Assembly (NCBI GenBank): GCA_963664945.1
Contig: OY761822.1
Location: 2,852,001-2,916,000, forward strand
Reading direction: 5' to 3'
Source of the DNA: UBA6522 sp963664945
GTDB lineage: Bacteria; Pseudomonadota; Gammaproteobacteria; Steroidobacterales; Rariloculaceae
Length of the DNA: 64,000 nt
The position numbers and the translations under genes were made by a program. The notes under the pieces were generated by a model, which had not been told where the DNA came from, did not search any database, and saw only the letters and a program-made list of their open reading frames with translations. Below, in pieces: positions 1-8,446 of this stretch (positions within the stretch are counted from its first letter, which is position 1; every line of letters begins with the position of its first letter).

Positions 1-1281
1 GCAATTCGTGGTAGTGAGCGTTATCCGCCTCTCGCTCGATTCAGCGTCCAGAACGCTCGACGCTGGATTTGCAAGCGAGCTCACGATTTGGGCTGGACGC
101 CCGAAGTGTTCGGGGATTTGGACGAACAGCTGGGCAGGCATGATCGATCCGATCATCGTGTTGAACGTATCGGGAAGAAATACCAATGGATTGCGTTTAA
201 CGAACTCCTCGCCCGCATGTCGGATAACCTTGTGTACGCGGGCTCCCCATTGGATCACGATCCAGATCGACGCGAACCGTACAGAGACGCTTGTCGACTC
301 GGCCTGAGAAACATCGACCCCTCATTGTTGCTCACCCGTTCTCACTATGACGGGTGGCGAGAATGGGACAAGACCTGGTGGGTGCCAGAGGTGCCGGAGC
401 TTAGGACAATGTCTCCCACTGAACGCATCGTGTGGCTTGAAAGCGAAAACGATTTTTTCCGCCAGAAGGAATTGATCGAACTGTGCCAGCCGGACACCCA
501 ATCGAATTGGCTCGGGCTGCAAGGATTCTCGTCATGGAAGGGCTACGGAATTTCCGCTGGACGCAGAGTTGTACAACGCGAAGCATGGTTTCGATTGACT
601 TGCGTGGTTACCAAAAAGGGCGACCTACCATTACTGCTGAAGGCCCTTTCCGTGAAAAGGGTATTGACCAATCCGAGCCATCTTCCCAATCTACAGATTC
701 GCAGTCACATGTATCTTCGCGAATACCCTTGGCACCAAGACCTTGATCAACTCCAGGCTGATTGTCACGCACTGGTCGATTGGGCATCTGAAATGGACAT
801 ACGTCCTACGGTGGCGACATACAGCTGTACGAGCGGCGGATACGACTACTCTGTTGATAAGACAATCGATATTCACCTGCCTGCACCGTGGCTTTGTCAA
901 CTGGCTGATCTTCGCGCCAACAGGAGCCACGCACCCACGTTTTCTCGCTGCGATGGCAGGGTCATTTTCTTTGATACTTCGCTGCTCTACCCAGGCCCAG
1001 CGACTGCACTGATCGACAGGGACGCCTTCATTGAAACACTGGATCGAGAAGGTCTCGCGCCGGTCTGGATCCTTGCCGGCGAAAAAAATGTTTATGGTGG
1101 AGCAAAATTTAGCGCAGCATTTGGTGGCTCCGTCCGCTATACATCAATCTACTCTCTCGGCAGCGAAAAACGCCTCGTTGAATGTGGACGTTCCATGGAA
1201 AAAATTAGCCCAACAACCGAGCAGATCAAGGAATTTTTCGAAGGCCAGCCTGTCCCTACAGGAATCGTCACGCGCGACTGA
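1..1281 (+). CDS. C-terminal part of a large unrecognised protein (5' end outside the window)
   Basis: The frame is open from base 1 with no stop before the TGA at 1279-1281, so the gene starts upstream. A TTG at 88 could serve as a start, but the codons before it read as normal coding sequence (AIRGSERYPPLARFSVQNAR), so I treat it as internal. About 426 residues are visible. The stretch ERIGKKYQWIA near the N-terminal side resembles, from memory, a conserved segment near the C-terminus of very long uncharacterised bacterial proteins, some of which carry NTPase domains and sit in defence loci (Avs-like). No NTPase or nuclease motif is visible here. Its place a few kb before BREX fits a defence island. 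The function is unknown and the Avs-like suggestion is speculative. Confidence 0.7.
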   Translation, partial: AIRGSERYPPLARFSVQNARRWICKRAHDLGWTPEVFGDLDEQLGRHDRSDHRVERIGKKYQWIAFNELLARMSDNLVYAGSPLDHDPDRREPYRDACRLGLRNIDPSLLLTRSHYDGWREWDKTWWVPEVPELRTMSPTERIVWLESENDFFRQKELIELCQPDTQSNWLGLQGFSSWKGYGISAGRRVVQREAWFRLTCVVTKKGDLPLLLKALSVKRVLTNPSHLPNLQIRSHMYLREYPWHQDLDQLQADCHALVDWASEMDIRPTVATYSCTSGGYDYSVDKTIDIHLPAPWLCQLADLRANRSHAPTFSRCDGRVIFFDTSLLYPGPATALIDRDAFIETLDREGLAPVWILAGEKNVYGGAKFSAAFGGSVRYTSIYSLGSEKRLVECGRSMEKISPTTEQIKEFFEGQPVPTGIVTRD

Positions 1282-1462
1282 CAGTCAGAATTGCCGACGA
1301 CAGTTTCATCGTCCTGTCAATACATTGGCAATATACTGAGCGCGCGCAGTTTTTCTGAGGGGATTTGGGGGGGAATCGCTCGGATTAAATGATGTTCGGA
1401 GCGGGTTGCCCCCGAAGACTTGCAAAAAGTTCCCCGGGAGGCTTGTCTCTGTGACGCTGATT

Positions 1463-2152
1463 TCAACTGAGACGATGGCCAGTGTCGCACAATCTTTTCT
1501 CCGCTCCCAACTTTTCCAATGCCCGGGTCTGGGCACTTCTTGAACGCATCGACAAAGCGGAGGCCGCGACCTGCCGCGAGGAGGGGTGTCCGCGCTGCGG
1601 GGAGCCTCGTCGGAGCACCGCTGGAGCATCGCAGCGACAGCCTCTCGGCGGCGTACCGCAACCTCGATCGCGACCAGCGCGAGGGCGCCACGGCACGCTA
1701 CGCGGGGCTGTGCGCGCACTACGGCATGGCGCCGACCCGCAACAACCGTGGGGAATCGCACGAGAACGGCGCCGTGGAAGGCCCGCACGGACGGCGAGGC
1801 GTTTGGTGGCCAACCGCCGCTCAGCGCCTTTGCCGGCGCTCACCCCACAACCTGCATGCCGAGTAACCCAATATTGCACGCCCGAACGAGTCCCGAGCCC
1901 CGTGCAGACTATGATTTCATTGTAGGCCGGGCGCAGCTCCCGGACCTCGTCCACCGAGGCGATCTCGGGCGCCGGGCGGGTACGCCCGTTCGTTTGTGCC
2001 GAGGGGCCGGCCGGCCAGCGTCGAATGTCTCCGTCGACGTGGGCCCTGAACCGCTCGACGGCGTAGCACTCCCCCCGGTCGACGAGCCCGCCCCCGAAAA
2101 AGTGGACGAGGTAGGTCGCCGCCGGACCGGTGCGTCGGGTGGTTGCACTCAT
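1463..2152 (-). CDS. Hypothetical protein, possibly 3'-truncated by the IS21 scar
   Basis: On the minus strand an ATG at 2152 has a good Shine-Dalgarno (AGGAG, nine bases upstream) and opens a 229-codon frame. The first hundred or so residues look protein-like (ATYLVHFFGGGLVDRGE, DEVRELRPAYNEIIV). From about 1800 downwards the frame runs antisense to the IS21 remnant and becomes Arg/Ala-rich, which suggests that the true 3' end was lost and the frame reads into the scar. I recognise no family. GC-rich DNA gives chance frames of this length, so confidence is modest. Confidence 0.35.
   Translation of the reverse strand: MSATTRRTGPAATYLVHFFGGGLVDRGECYAVERFRAHVDGDIRRWPAGPSAQTNGRTRPAPEIASVDEVRELRPAYNEIIVCTGLGTRSGVQYWVTRHAGCGVSAGKGAERRLATKRLAVRAGLPRRRSRAIPHGCCGSAPCRSARTAPRSVPWRPRAGRDRGCGTPPRGCRCDAPAVLRRGSPQRGHPSSRQVAASALSMRSRSAQTRALEKLGAEKRLCDTGHRLS
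1482..1601 (+). pseudogene. N-terminal fragment of a zinc-ribbon-like protein
   Basis: An ATG at 1482 opens a frame whose first 40 residues look coherent (FSNARVWALLERIDKAEAA) and end in a CxxxxCPxC cluster typical of the start of a zinc ribbon. The similarity stops at the CPRCG codons. About 20 bases later another frame carries an unrelated IS21 fragment. I take this as the broken 5' end of a small gene that often accompanies transposons. The family is from memory and the assignment is weak. Confidence 0.35.
1621..1788 (+). pseudogene. IS21-family transposase (IstA) remnant
   Basis: In frame +1 the stretch from 1621 to 1788 encodes about 56 residues matching the conserved integrase-core end of IS21 IstA, with the hallmark runs LSAAYRNLDRD, LCAHYGMAPTRNNRG and HENGAVEGPHG. 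The last contains the catalytic Glu region of the DDE fold. A complete IstA is about 500 residues and needs the IstB helper ATPase. Neither the rest of IstA nor IstB is present, and the flanking sequence is unrelated, so this is a decayed scar and inactive. Confidence 0.8.
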
Positions 2153-2372
2153 GTTCGGCGTCTCCTGCGTGATGGTCATGGGAATCGGCGGCCCACGCCT
2201 CTCCGGGGCACCGGGCGCCGTCGCGGACACGGCCCGGCTCGCCGTTCGGCGGCGTTCGCGCAGACCTTGGAAAACCGGCGGCGGGCCGGCGCGAGGGCTT
2301 CGGTGGCGACGATTCCGGGTATCATGTCGGCGCACAGCGGAACCGGCGCCGCAAAGAGGAGGATCGACACCC

Positions 2373-2666
2373 ATGGCCATCGACGAATCCGGACTGACAA
2401 AGTCCCACGCGAGAAAACTCAACGCCCTTCGCAAGTCCGTCGGCGACAAGCTCGGGGAGGAAGTTTTTTTGAAGTGGCTCGCGCAACAGAAGAAGGCGTC
2501 CGCCGCCCGCAGGGCCGACCCGGTGGCGGAGAAGATCGTCGAGGCCCTGGCCAGGTACGCCGGGGACCGCAACTTCCGGCTCGGCAACTACGGCTACACG
2601 GTCAGATGCGCGCGCGGCAAGGGAGTGTCCGGGTTCGTGGCGGTGAAGAACACGCAAAAGCCATGA
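2373..2666 (+). CDS. Small conserved-looking hypothetical protein, 97 aa
   Basis: The ATG at 2373 follows a GAGGAGGA ribosome binding site at about 2356-2363, which decides the start over upstream in-frame codons. The product is a 97-residue basic, mostly helical soluble protein (LTKSHARKLNALRKSVGDK at the N-terminus, a Lys/Arg/Ala-rich middle) ending in a beta-rich YGYTVRCARGKGVSGFVAVK tract. No signal peptide or membrane segment is seen. Its stop codon overlaps the start of the next gene (ATGA at 2663), so the two are translationally coupled and probably act together. I do not recognise the family. A nucleic-acid-binding role is possible from the charge but unproven. Confidence 0.65.
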   Translation: MAIDESGLTKSHARKLNALRKSVGDKLGEEVFLKWLAQQKKASAARRADPVAEKIVEALARYAGDRNFRLGNYGYTVRCARGKGVSGFVAVKNTQKP

Positions 2667-3409
2667 ACCGGCCCGCCGGGCACGAGGCCGGGGACGACGG
2701 TGTGACGATCCACGCCTGGGACGAACTGGCGCGGCTGGCGGCGGTGCTCGATGCGCTCGTGGACATGAGCATGGGCAGCGGCATGACGCTCGGGGAATTC
2801 GACGGCTTCGTGGCGGCGGTGGCAGTGTGCCCGGACACCGTGCCGCCGTCGCAGTGGCTCGCCGAGGTCTGGGGACCGGACCCGGAATTCGAGCATCCGG
2901 GCGACGCCGACGCGGCGCTGCGCGCGCTGCTGGGCCACTACAACCGCGTCGCCCGCGTGCTGGCCGAAGCCCCGGAAACGTACACCGCGGTGTTCGACAT
3001 GGACGCCGACGGGACGGAGGTGTGGTGGGACGGCTGGGTGGAGGACTTCGACCGGGGCATGCGGCTGAGACCCGGGACCTGGGAGCCGATCTTGAAGAAC
3101 GGGGCCTCCGACGCCGCGATGGCGCTGGACCTGCTGACCGAGCTGTGCCGGCTGGTGCAGGGAGAGGAATGTCCGGGGCTGACCGAGGCGATCGCGGAGG
3201 ACATCGATCAATTGGCGAACAACCTGATCCCGCATTTCGTGACCTGGCTCAATGCTTGGAAGAACGGGATGGAGACGACTGGCGGACAAGAACCGTACAC
3301 ATGGACGATGCCGGGCGAGCTGAGGCTGCACGGTACACGCGCCGGCGCCGGGGAACCGTGCCCCTGCGGCTCGGCACGGCCATACGGGCGCTGCTGCGCG
3401 CTGCATTGA
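2663..3409 (+). CDS. UPF0149/YecA-family protein with C-terminal SEC-C zinc motif
   Basis: A 248-residue protein starting at the ATG that overlaps the previous stop. The N-terminal two thirds match the YecA/UPF0149 fold: a helix, then MTLGEFDGFVAAVAVCPD, a WLAEVWG segment, and EVWWDGWVEDFDRGM. The C-terminus carries the SEC-C motif CPCGSARPYGRCC, whose Cys residues bind zinc as in SecA and many defence or nucleic-acid-associated proteins. The protein is probably cytoplasmic and its biochemical role is not known. It forms a two-gene unit with the 97-aa protein upstream. About 220 bp separates its stop from brxA, so it is probably not part of the BREX transcript, although same-strand read-through is possible. 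Confidence 0.8.
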   Translation: MNRPAGHEAGDDGVTIHAWDELARLAAVLDALVDMSMGSGMTLGEFDGFVAAVAVCPDTVPPSQWLAEVWGPDPEFEHPGDADAALRALLGHYNRVARVLAEAPETYTAVFDMDADGTEVWWDGWVEDFDRGMRLRPGTWEPILKNGASDAAMALDLLTELCRLVQGEECPGLTEAIAEDIDQLANNLIPHFVTWLNAWKNGMETTGGQEPYTWTMPGELRLHGTRAGAGEPCPCGSARPYGRCCALH

Positions 3410-3630
3410 CGCGGTGGCAAATTCGTTTTCAGGTTTTGTGGCCGGGGCAGCGGGAGCGTAGCGACCGCTGGCGGCATTCTTGGTAATGTTCGGGCATGAA
3501 CGCTGGACCCTTCGACACATTGCCCGTCGTCGCGATTGCGCAGATGCGGATCTACCGCCTCTATCGTGCTAGCTAACACCGGATGGTTCCTTCGAAAGGA
3601 ATTGGCCACTACCGGCGAACATCGGAGATC

Positions 3631-4422
3631 ATGAAGGAAAGGAATCAACGATTGTCTCGGTTCGGGTTCAGCTTCAAACGGGGCGGTGCCCATACATCCC
3701 GCACCATGATGCTCAAGGAGTTGGGGACATTGTTGAACCATGTCGACCGCCCGGAAGCTGATAAAAGCGAGTACCTGCGGGCGATAGCTGATGAGAACTG
3801 CCTGGGCAAGCGGTCCGGCAAGACCCGCGCTCTCACTTATCGGCATTTGGCCGATCTTTACTCCCTCAACCGCGCCAATGCCCTATATCGGGCTCTTGTC
3901 TATTTTTGGAATCGTGACATGGATGGCCGCCCATTGCTGGCGCTGCTCTGCACATACGCGCGGGACCCCATTTTCCGCTCTACGGCAACGTTTATCCTGC
4001 GGTTTCCAGAAGGCGCAACGGTTTCCCGCGAGTCACTTGAGGAGTTTATCGACGAAAAGGAGCCTGGCCGCTTCAGCAAGGCGACATTGAAATCCACGGC
4101 CCAGAACATCAATTCGACGTGGACCAAGTCGGGCCACCTTTTAGGACGCGTCAGAAAAGTGCGCACCCGCGCCAATCCAACTGCCGGGAGCGTTTCCTAC
4201 GCTTTGCTCCTTGGCTATCTCACGGGAGCGCGGGGACAGACGCTCTTTCAAACGGAATATGCCAAGCTGCTTGACTGCTCCATCGATGAGGCCATTGAGC
4301 TTGCTGAAGATGCTTCCCGTAAAGGGTGGATCGTGTTCAAGCGTGTGGGTGATGTCATTGAGGTTCTGTTCCCGAGCCTGATCAATCAAGAAGAAATGGA
4401 GTGGCTTCGTGAACAGAATTAA
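3631..4422 (+). CDS. brxA: BREX protein BrxA (DUF1819)
   Basis: First gene of the type 1 BREX operon. BrxA is a small helical DNA-binding protein of the system. The sequence matches the DUF1819 pattern: YRHLADLYSLNRANALYRA, then FWNRDMDGRPLLALLCTYARD, FILRFPEGATVSRESLEEFI, and a C-terminal winged-helix-like segment (TEYAKLLDCSIDEAIELAEDA). I chose the ATG at 3631 (263 aa) because GGAG lies just upstream, although spacing is tight. An in-frame ATG at 3583 would add 16 residues without a clear ribosome site. The 3' end overlaps brxB by 14 bases. The roughly 220 bp upstream (3410-3630) should hold the BREX promoter; I see no convincing operator there. Confidence 0.9.
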   Translation: MKERNQRLSRFGFSFKRGGAHTSRTMMLKELGTLLNHVDRPEADKSEYLRAIADENCLGKRSGKTRALTYRHLADLYSLNRANALYRALVYFWNRDMDGRPLLALLCTYARDPIFRSTATFILRFPEGATVSRESLEEFIDEKEPGRFSKATLKSTAQNINSTWTKSGHLLGRVRKVRTRANPTAGSVSYALLLGYLTGARGQTLFQTEYAKLLDCSIDEAIELAEDASRKGWIVFKRVGDVIEVLFPSLINQEEMEWLREQN

Positions 4423-4960
4423 GCGTCTCGTACAGTCCTACCACAAATACATTTCCGTGCCGTGGCGCGACGATGCCGCTGCTGCGCAGCGCGTGATCTT
4501 CTGTGTCTACAACGAAAATGAAGAACGCTGGTTGCGAGCCAATATCGACGAATTTGAAATCGCCACGAGAGAGGCAAGCCATAAATGGGCCATATACGAC
4601 CTGACGGATACGTTTGCAATTTGGCTCGCCTCGCAAAGGTACGCCAGGAGTTATTTCCAGAAGCCCCATTTGCTCTCCACGTTGCTGCCGAAATATCTTG
4701 CGTTCATCACCAGTGAGTACGAGGCCTTCCTGCAAGACAATGACATCGGGGCTGATTCCGTCGTAGCAATCCAGGGCATCGGTTCGCTCTTCGGTCTTCT
4801 AAAGGTGAAAGAGGTCGTTGACAAGTTGGCTCCAATGGTTACCGGAAGGTTGCTGATATTTTTCCCGGGCAGCTACGAGAACAACAACTACAGGCTGCTC
4901 GATGGCTATGACGGGTGGAATTATCTTGCCGTGCCGATTACCGCGGACAAGGAATATTGA
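4409..4960 (+). CDS. brxB: BREX protein BrxB (DUF1788)
   Basis: 183 residues, matching the DUF1788 family that always accompanies BREX. Visible hallmarks are the N-terminal basic helix, ASHKWAIYDLTDTFAIWLA, the central SVVAIQGIGSLFGLLKVKE and the closing LLIFFPGSYENNNYRLLDG followed by YDGWNYLAVPIT. BrxB is a cytoplasmic component of the complex that modifies host DNA and blocks phage replication; its exact activity is not established. The GTG start at 4409 lies inside the 3' end of brxA, so the two are translationally coupled. brxC follows after 14 bases. Confidence 0.92.
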   Translation: MNRIKRLVQSYHKYISVPWRDDAAAAQRVIFCVYNENEERWLRANIDEFEIATREASHKWAIYDLTDTFAIWLASQRYARSYFQKPHLLSTLLPKYLAFITSEYEAFLQDNDIGADSVVAIQGIGSLFGLLKVKEVVDKLAPMVTGRLLIFFPGSYENNNYRLLDGYDGWNYLAVPITADKEY

Positions 4961-4974
4961 GCAAGGGATTGACG

Positions 4975-7900
4975 ATGAAAAACCGCGAAATTTACCAAAA
5001 GGATCCGGCCACCCGAAAACTGCTCAACGAGGGTGTGGCGAGCGTCAATGACGAACAGACCAGCCAGGCGCTGGCGGTTCTCCGGTACGAGTTGGAGACC
5101 TTTGTCTGCGACGGTCAATACGAAAAGGGGATGTCGCACATTCTCGAGAACTACCTGAAAAACATCGAACATGCACAGCAACCCGCCGTTTGGGTCAGTG
5201 GCTTTTACGGTTCGGGCAAGTCCCATCTCGTCAAAATGCTGCGCGCACTTTGGGTCGACACGGTTTTGGAAGACGGAGCCACGGCTCGCGGCATTGCCAG
5301 CCTGCCACAAGGCATTCGCGACAGCTTGAAGGAGTTGAGCACTCAGGCCAAGCGTCACGGAGGCTTGCACGCCGCGTCCGGCACATTGGGGGCCGGGGCG
5401 AGCGGCAGCGTCCGGCTCGCGCTCCTGCGCGTCATTTTCAAGTCCGCCGGATTGCCCGAGCAATACCCGGTTGCCCGCTTCGTCTCTTGGCTCAGGCAAG
5501 AAGGCATCAAGGATGAGGTGCGTGGCCATGTTGAGCGGAACGGTTTCGACTGGGAGGAAGAGCTGGACAACTTCTACGTGGCCGAGGGCCTTCACGATGC
5601 CCTGGTTGCGGCCAAGCCCAATCTCTTCACATCACTCGCATCCTGTGTCGAGACCCTGAACAATCTCTACCCGCACGTTCAGGACATTTCCAGCGATGAC
5701 ATGCTCAAGGCCATTCGTCACGCACTGACGAAGGATGGCAAATTCCCGCTGACCTTGGTCGTGCTCGACGAAGTGCAACAATACATCGGCGAAGACAGCC
5801 AGCGCTCCATGGACGTTCAGGAGGCGGTGGAAGCCTGCTGCAAGAACATCGGCGGCAAACTGCTCTTCATCGGCACCGGTCAAACGGCCGTGAGCGGCAC
5901 CAGCAACCTGAAGAAGCTTGAGGGGCGGTTCACCATCCGTGTGGAACTTTCCGATGCCGATGTCGACGCGGTCATTCGTCAGGTCATTCTGGCGAAGAAG
6001 CCGGAGGCCAAGTCGCCCATCGAGCAGATCATGCAAACCAACCTGGGCGAGATTTCCCGGCATCTGGCGGTGACGACCATCGGTCACAGGCAGGACGACA
6101 TTCCCTACTTCCCTCAGGACTATCCCATTCTGCCGGTGCGCCGAAGATTCTGGGAGTCCACGCTTCGGGTTCTGGATCAAACGGGGACCGACAGCCAGCT
6201 ACGCAATCAACTCAGCATGGTCCACAAGGTTACGCAAACCAACCTGAATGAACCCCTGGGTCATGTCATACCGGCCGACTATCTCTATTTCGACTCAGCC
6301 GACAAATTGCTGCAATCCCGCATTTTGCCGCGAAAGGTTCACGAAAGGACGATGAGCTGGAACAAGGGCACCGAAGACGAACGGCTCGTGGCCCGCGCCT
6401 GCGGCCTCGTATTCCTGATCAACAAGCTCGGCAGCCAGAACAGTGAAGTCGGTATCCGGGCTACCGTCGACACCCTCGCCGACCTCCTGGTAGAAGAGCT
6501 TGCTCGCGGCAGCAGCAGCCTGCGCAGCAAATTGCCCGCTCTGCTTGACCAATGCGAGTTGTTGATGAAGGTGGGCGACGAATTCCGCATACAGACCGAA
6601 GAGAGCGCGGCCTGGACCGACGAATTCCTGAGCCAACGCTCTGCCCTGTCCAACGAAGCGCACCGCATCGAGGCGGAACGCGACGATCGCATCCGCAAAT
6701 TGTTTGGCGAGACGGTGCGCAAATTGTCCCTTACCCAAGGCGACTCGAATGTCACTCGTGACATCCATCCGGTGTTTGAGGCCCAGCTTCCCGCCGACGC
6801 CGATCGGCGCGTTTGTGTCTGGGTTCGCGACGGATGGAGCATCGACGAAAACTCGGTGCGGGCAGAGTCAAGGCAAGCGGGCAGTTTGTCGCCGACCGCA
6901 TTTGTGTTCATCCCCAAGCGCTCGGCCGACGATCTTCGCCACCACCTCATCAACTACAAGGCCGCCACAGCCACGCTGGATAGGCGCGGTGTTCCCAATA
7001 CTCCTGAAGGCGCCGAGGCGCGTGCAGCCATGGAAACCATCAGGCAGGCATCCGAAAGCAAGATTCGCGAACTGCTCACCGAAGCCTTCTCCGGAGCCCG
7101 CGTCTTTCAGGGCGGCGGCAACGAAATCATCGGAAATGACCTGCAGGCGATGGTGCTGGAGGCCTGCGAAAACGCGCTGCAACGTCTCTACCCCCAATTT
7201 CATACTGCAGATCACAGGGGCTGGTCCAAGGTTTATGAAAGAGCCAGGAAAGGCGCTCCCGACGCGCTAAAGGCCGTAGGCGATGCAGGGGAACCCGCCA
7301 GGAATGGGGTGTGCAAGGCCATCCTGGGTGCGATCGCGGGTGGCAAGAAGGGCGCGGACATCCGCACCCAGTTCGAGTTTTCACCCTACGGTTGGTCACG
7401 GGACGCCGTGGATGGCGGTTTGCAGGCGCTGTTAGTGGCCGGGCTGATCCGGGCGCAAGACGAGCGCGGCAAAACGATCCACCCGAACGAGATTGAGCGC
7501 AAATCCGTTGGGAAGGCGATGTTCAAGGTGGAATCCGCTACCGTTTCCACCGCCCAACGGATACAGATACGCAAGTTGCTGCAGAAGGCTGGACTCTCGG
7601 CCCGGCAGGGCGAAGAACTGGCGAGAGTGCCGCAGTTTCTGGAGAAAATGCTGGAACTCGCCGACCGGGCAGGCGGCGAAACGCCGAAACCTGCGCCACC
7701 GGACACCGCGCCCCTCGATGAAATCCGCCTCACAGCGGGCAATGAGCAACTGCTTGCTCTGTACAACCGTCGGGATGAGCTGGACAGCAGCATTGACGAG
7801 TGGGCCGGTTTCGCCGAACGGATCGACAAACGCTGGCCCAACTGGACCGGATTGAAGCGCCTGATCGCCCATACCTCCGGGCTTCGGGATGCCGACGTCA

Positions 7901-8412
7901 TCGTGGCCCAGGTGACAACCATCGAGCGCCAGCGCCAGCTACTGGAGGATCCGGACCCGGTCGCGCCGTTGATCGCCAACCTGACGCAAATGTTGCGCGA
8001 CGAGCTCAACAAACTCGATGGCGAGTACGCCAATCGTCATGCCGAGGGCCTCAAGCGTCTGAACGATGACAGCAACTGGCAACGCCTGGAACCCGAGCAG
8101 CGTTACGAACTCATGTCTGCCCAGTTCCTGCATGCGGCCGCTCGACCCAAGGTGGAAGTGCAATCGACCGACGATGTACTGGCCACACTGGACCGCTGCG
8201 GTTTGTCTATGTTTGCGGACCGCGTTGCAGCACTGCCCAGCCGCTTTGACAATGTCGCGGTCGGCGCCGCCGAGTTGTGCGAGCCCAAGATTCAGTTTGT
8301 GAACGTGCCTCGCCGCACCCTGAAGACAGGTGACGAAATCGATGCCTGGACAGAGGAAGTGAACGGCCAACTCAAGGCTGCGCTGGCCAAGGGACCGGTG
8401 TCGATCAAATGA
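4975..8412 (+). CDS. brxC: BREX P-loop ATPase BrxC (PglY-like)
   Basis: A 1145-residue ATPase, the largest BREX core protein, in the usual size range. Walker A is GFYGSGKS at residues 76-83 and Walker B is VVLDEVQQ around 263-268. The N-terminus MKNREIYQKDPATRKLLNEG is typical of the family. A long middle region and a C-terminal helical part (about 850-1145) complete it. BrxC is thought to power the complex and is needed for methylation and phage restriction. The ATG at 4975 is preceded by an AGGG-type ribosome site; codons upstream in frame lie inside brxB and are rejected. pglX follows 34 bases later. Confidence 0.95.
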   Translation: MKNREIYQKDPATRKLLNEGVASVNDEQTSQALAVLRYELETFVCDGQYEKGMSHILENYLKNIEHAQQPAVWVSGFYGSGKSHLVKMLRALWVDTVLEDGATARGIASLPQGIRDSLKELSTQAKRHGGLHAASGTLGAGASGSVRLALLRVIFKSAGLPEQYPVARFVSWLRQEGIKDEVRGHVERNGFDWEEELDNFYVAEGLHDALVAAKPNLFTSLASCVETLNNLYPHVQDISSDDMLKAIRHALTKDGKFPLTLVVLDEVQQYIGEDSQRSMDVQEAVEACCKNIGGKLLFIGTGQTAVSGTSNLKKLEGRFTIRVELSDADVDAVIRQVILAKKPEAKSPIEQIMQTNLGEISRHLAVTTIGHRQDDIPYFPQDYPILPVRRRFWESTLRVLDQTGTDSQLRNQLSMVHKVTQTNLNEPLGHVIPADYLYFDSADKLLQSRILPRKVHERTMSWNKGTEDERLVARACGLVFLINKLGSQNSEVGIRATVDTLADLLVEELARGSSSLRSKLPALLDQCELLMKVGDEFRIQTEESAAWTDEFLSQRSALSNEAHRIEAERDDRIRKLFGETVRKLSLTQGDSNVTRDIHPVFEAQLPADADRRVCVWVRDGWSIDENSVRAESRQAGSLSPTAFVFIPKRSADDLRHHLINYKAATATLDRRGVPNTPEGAEARAAMETIRQASESKIRELLTEAFSGARVFQGGGNEIIGNDLQAMVLEACENALQRLYPQFHTADHRGWSKVYERARKGAPDALKAVGDAGEPARNGVCKAILGAIAGGKKGADIRTQFEFSPYGWSRDAVDGGLQALLVAGLIRAQDERGKTIHPNEIERKSVGKAMFKVESATVSTAQRIQIRKLLQKAGLSARQGEELARVPQFLEKMLELADRAGGETPKPAPPDTAPLDEIRLTAGNEQLLALYNRRDELDSSIDEWAGFAERIDKRWPNWTGLKRLIAHTSGLRDADVIVAQVTTIERQRQLLEDPDPVAPLIANLTQMLRDELNKLDGEYANRHAEGLKRLNDDSNWQRLEPEQRYELMSAQFLHAAARPKVEVQSTDDVLATLDRCGLSMFADRVAALPSRFDNVAVGAAELCEPKIQFVNVPRRTLKTGDEIDAWTEEVNGQLKAALAKGPVSIK

Positions 8413-8446
8413 ACGGCTGCCCGAACAGACCGATGCGGCTACCTCG

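Noticed and set aside
1586..2372. Long plus-strand open frame upstream of, and in frame with, the YecA-like gene
   Set aside because: Arg/Ala/Pro-rich translation typical of GC-rich DNA, no conserved block before 2663, and the ATG overlapping the preceding stop is the natural start of the YecA gene.
3496..3576. 26-codon ORF just before brxA
   Set aside because: Too short, no clear ribosome site and no recognisable peptide; more likely leader or promoter DNA.
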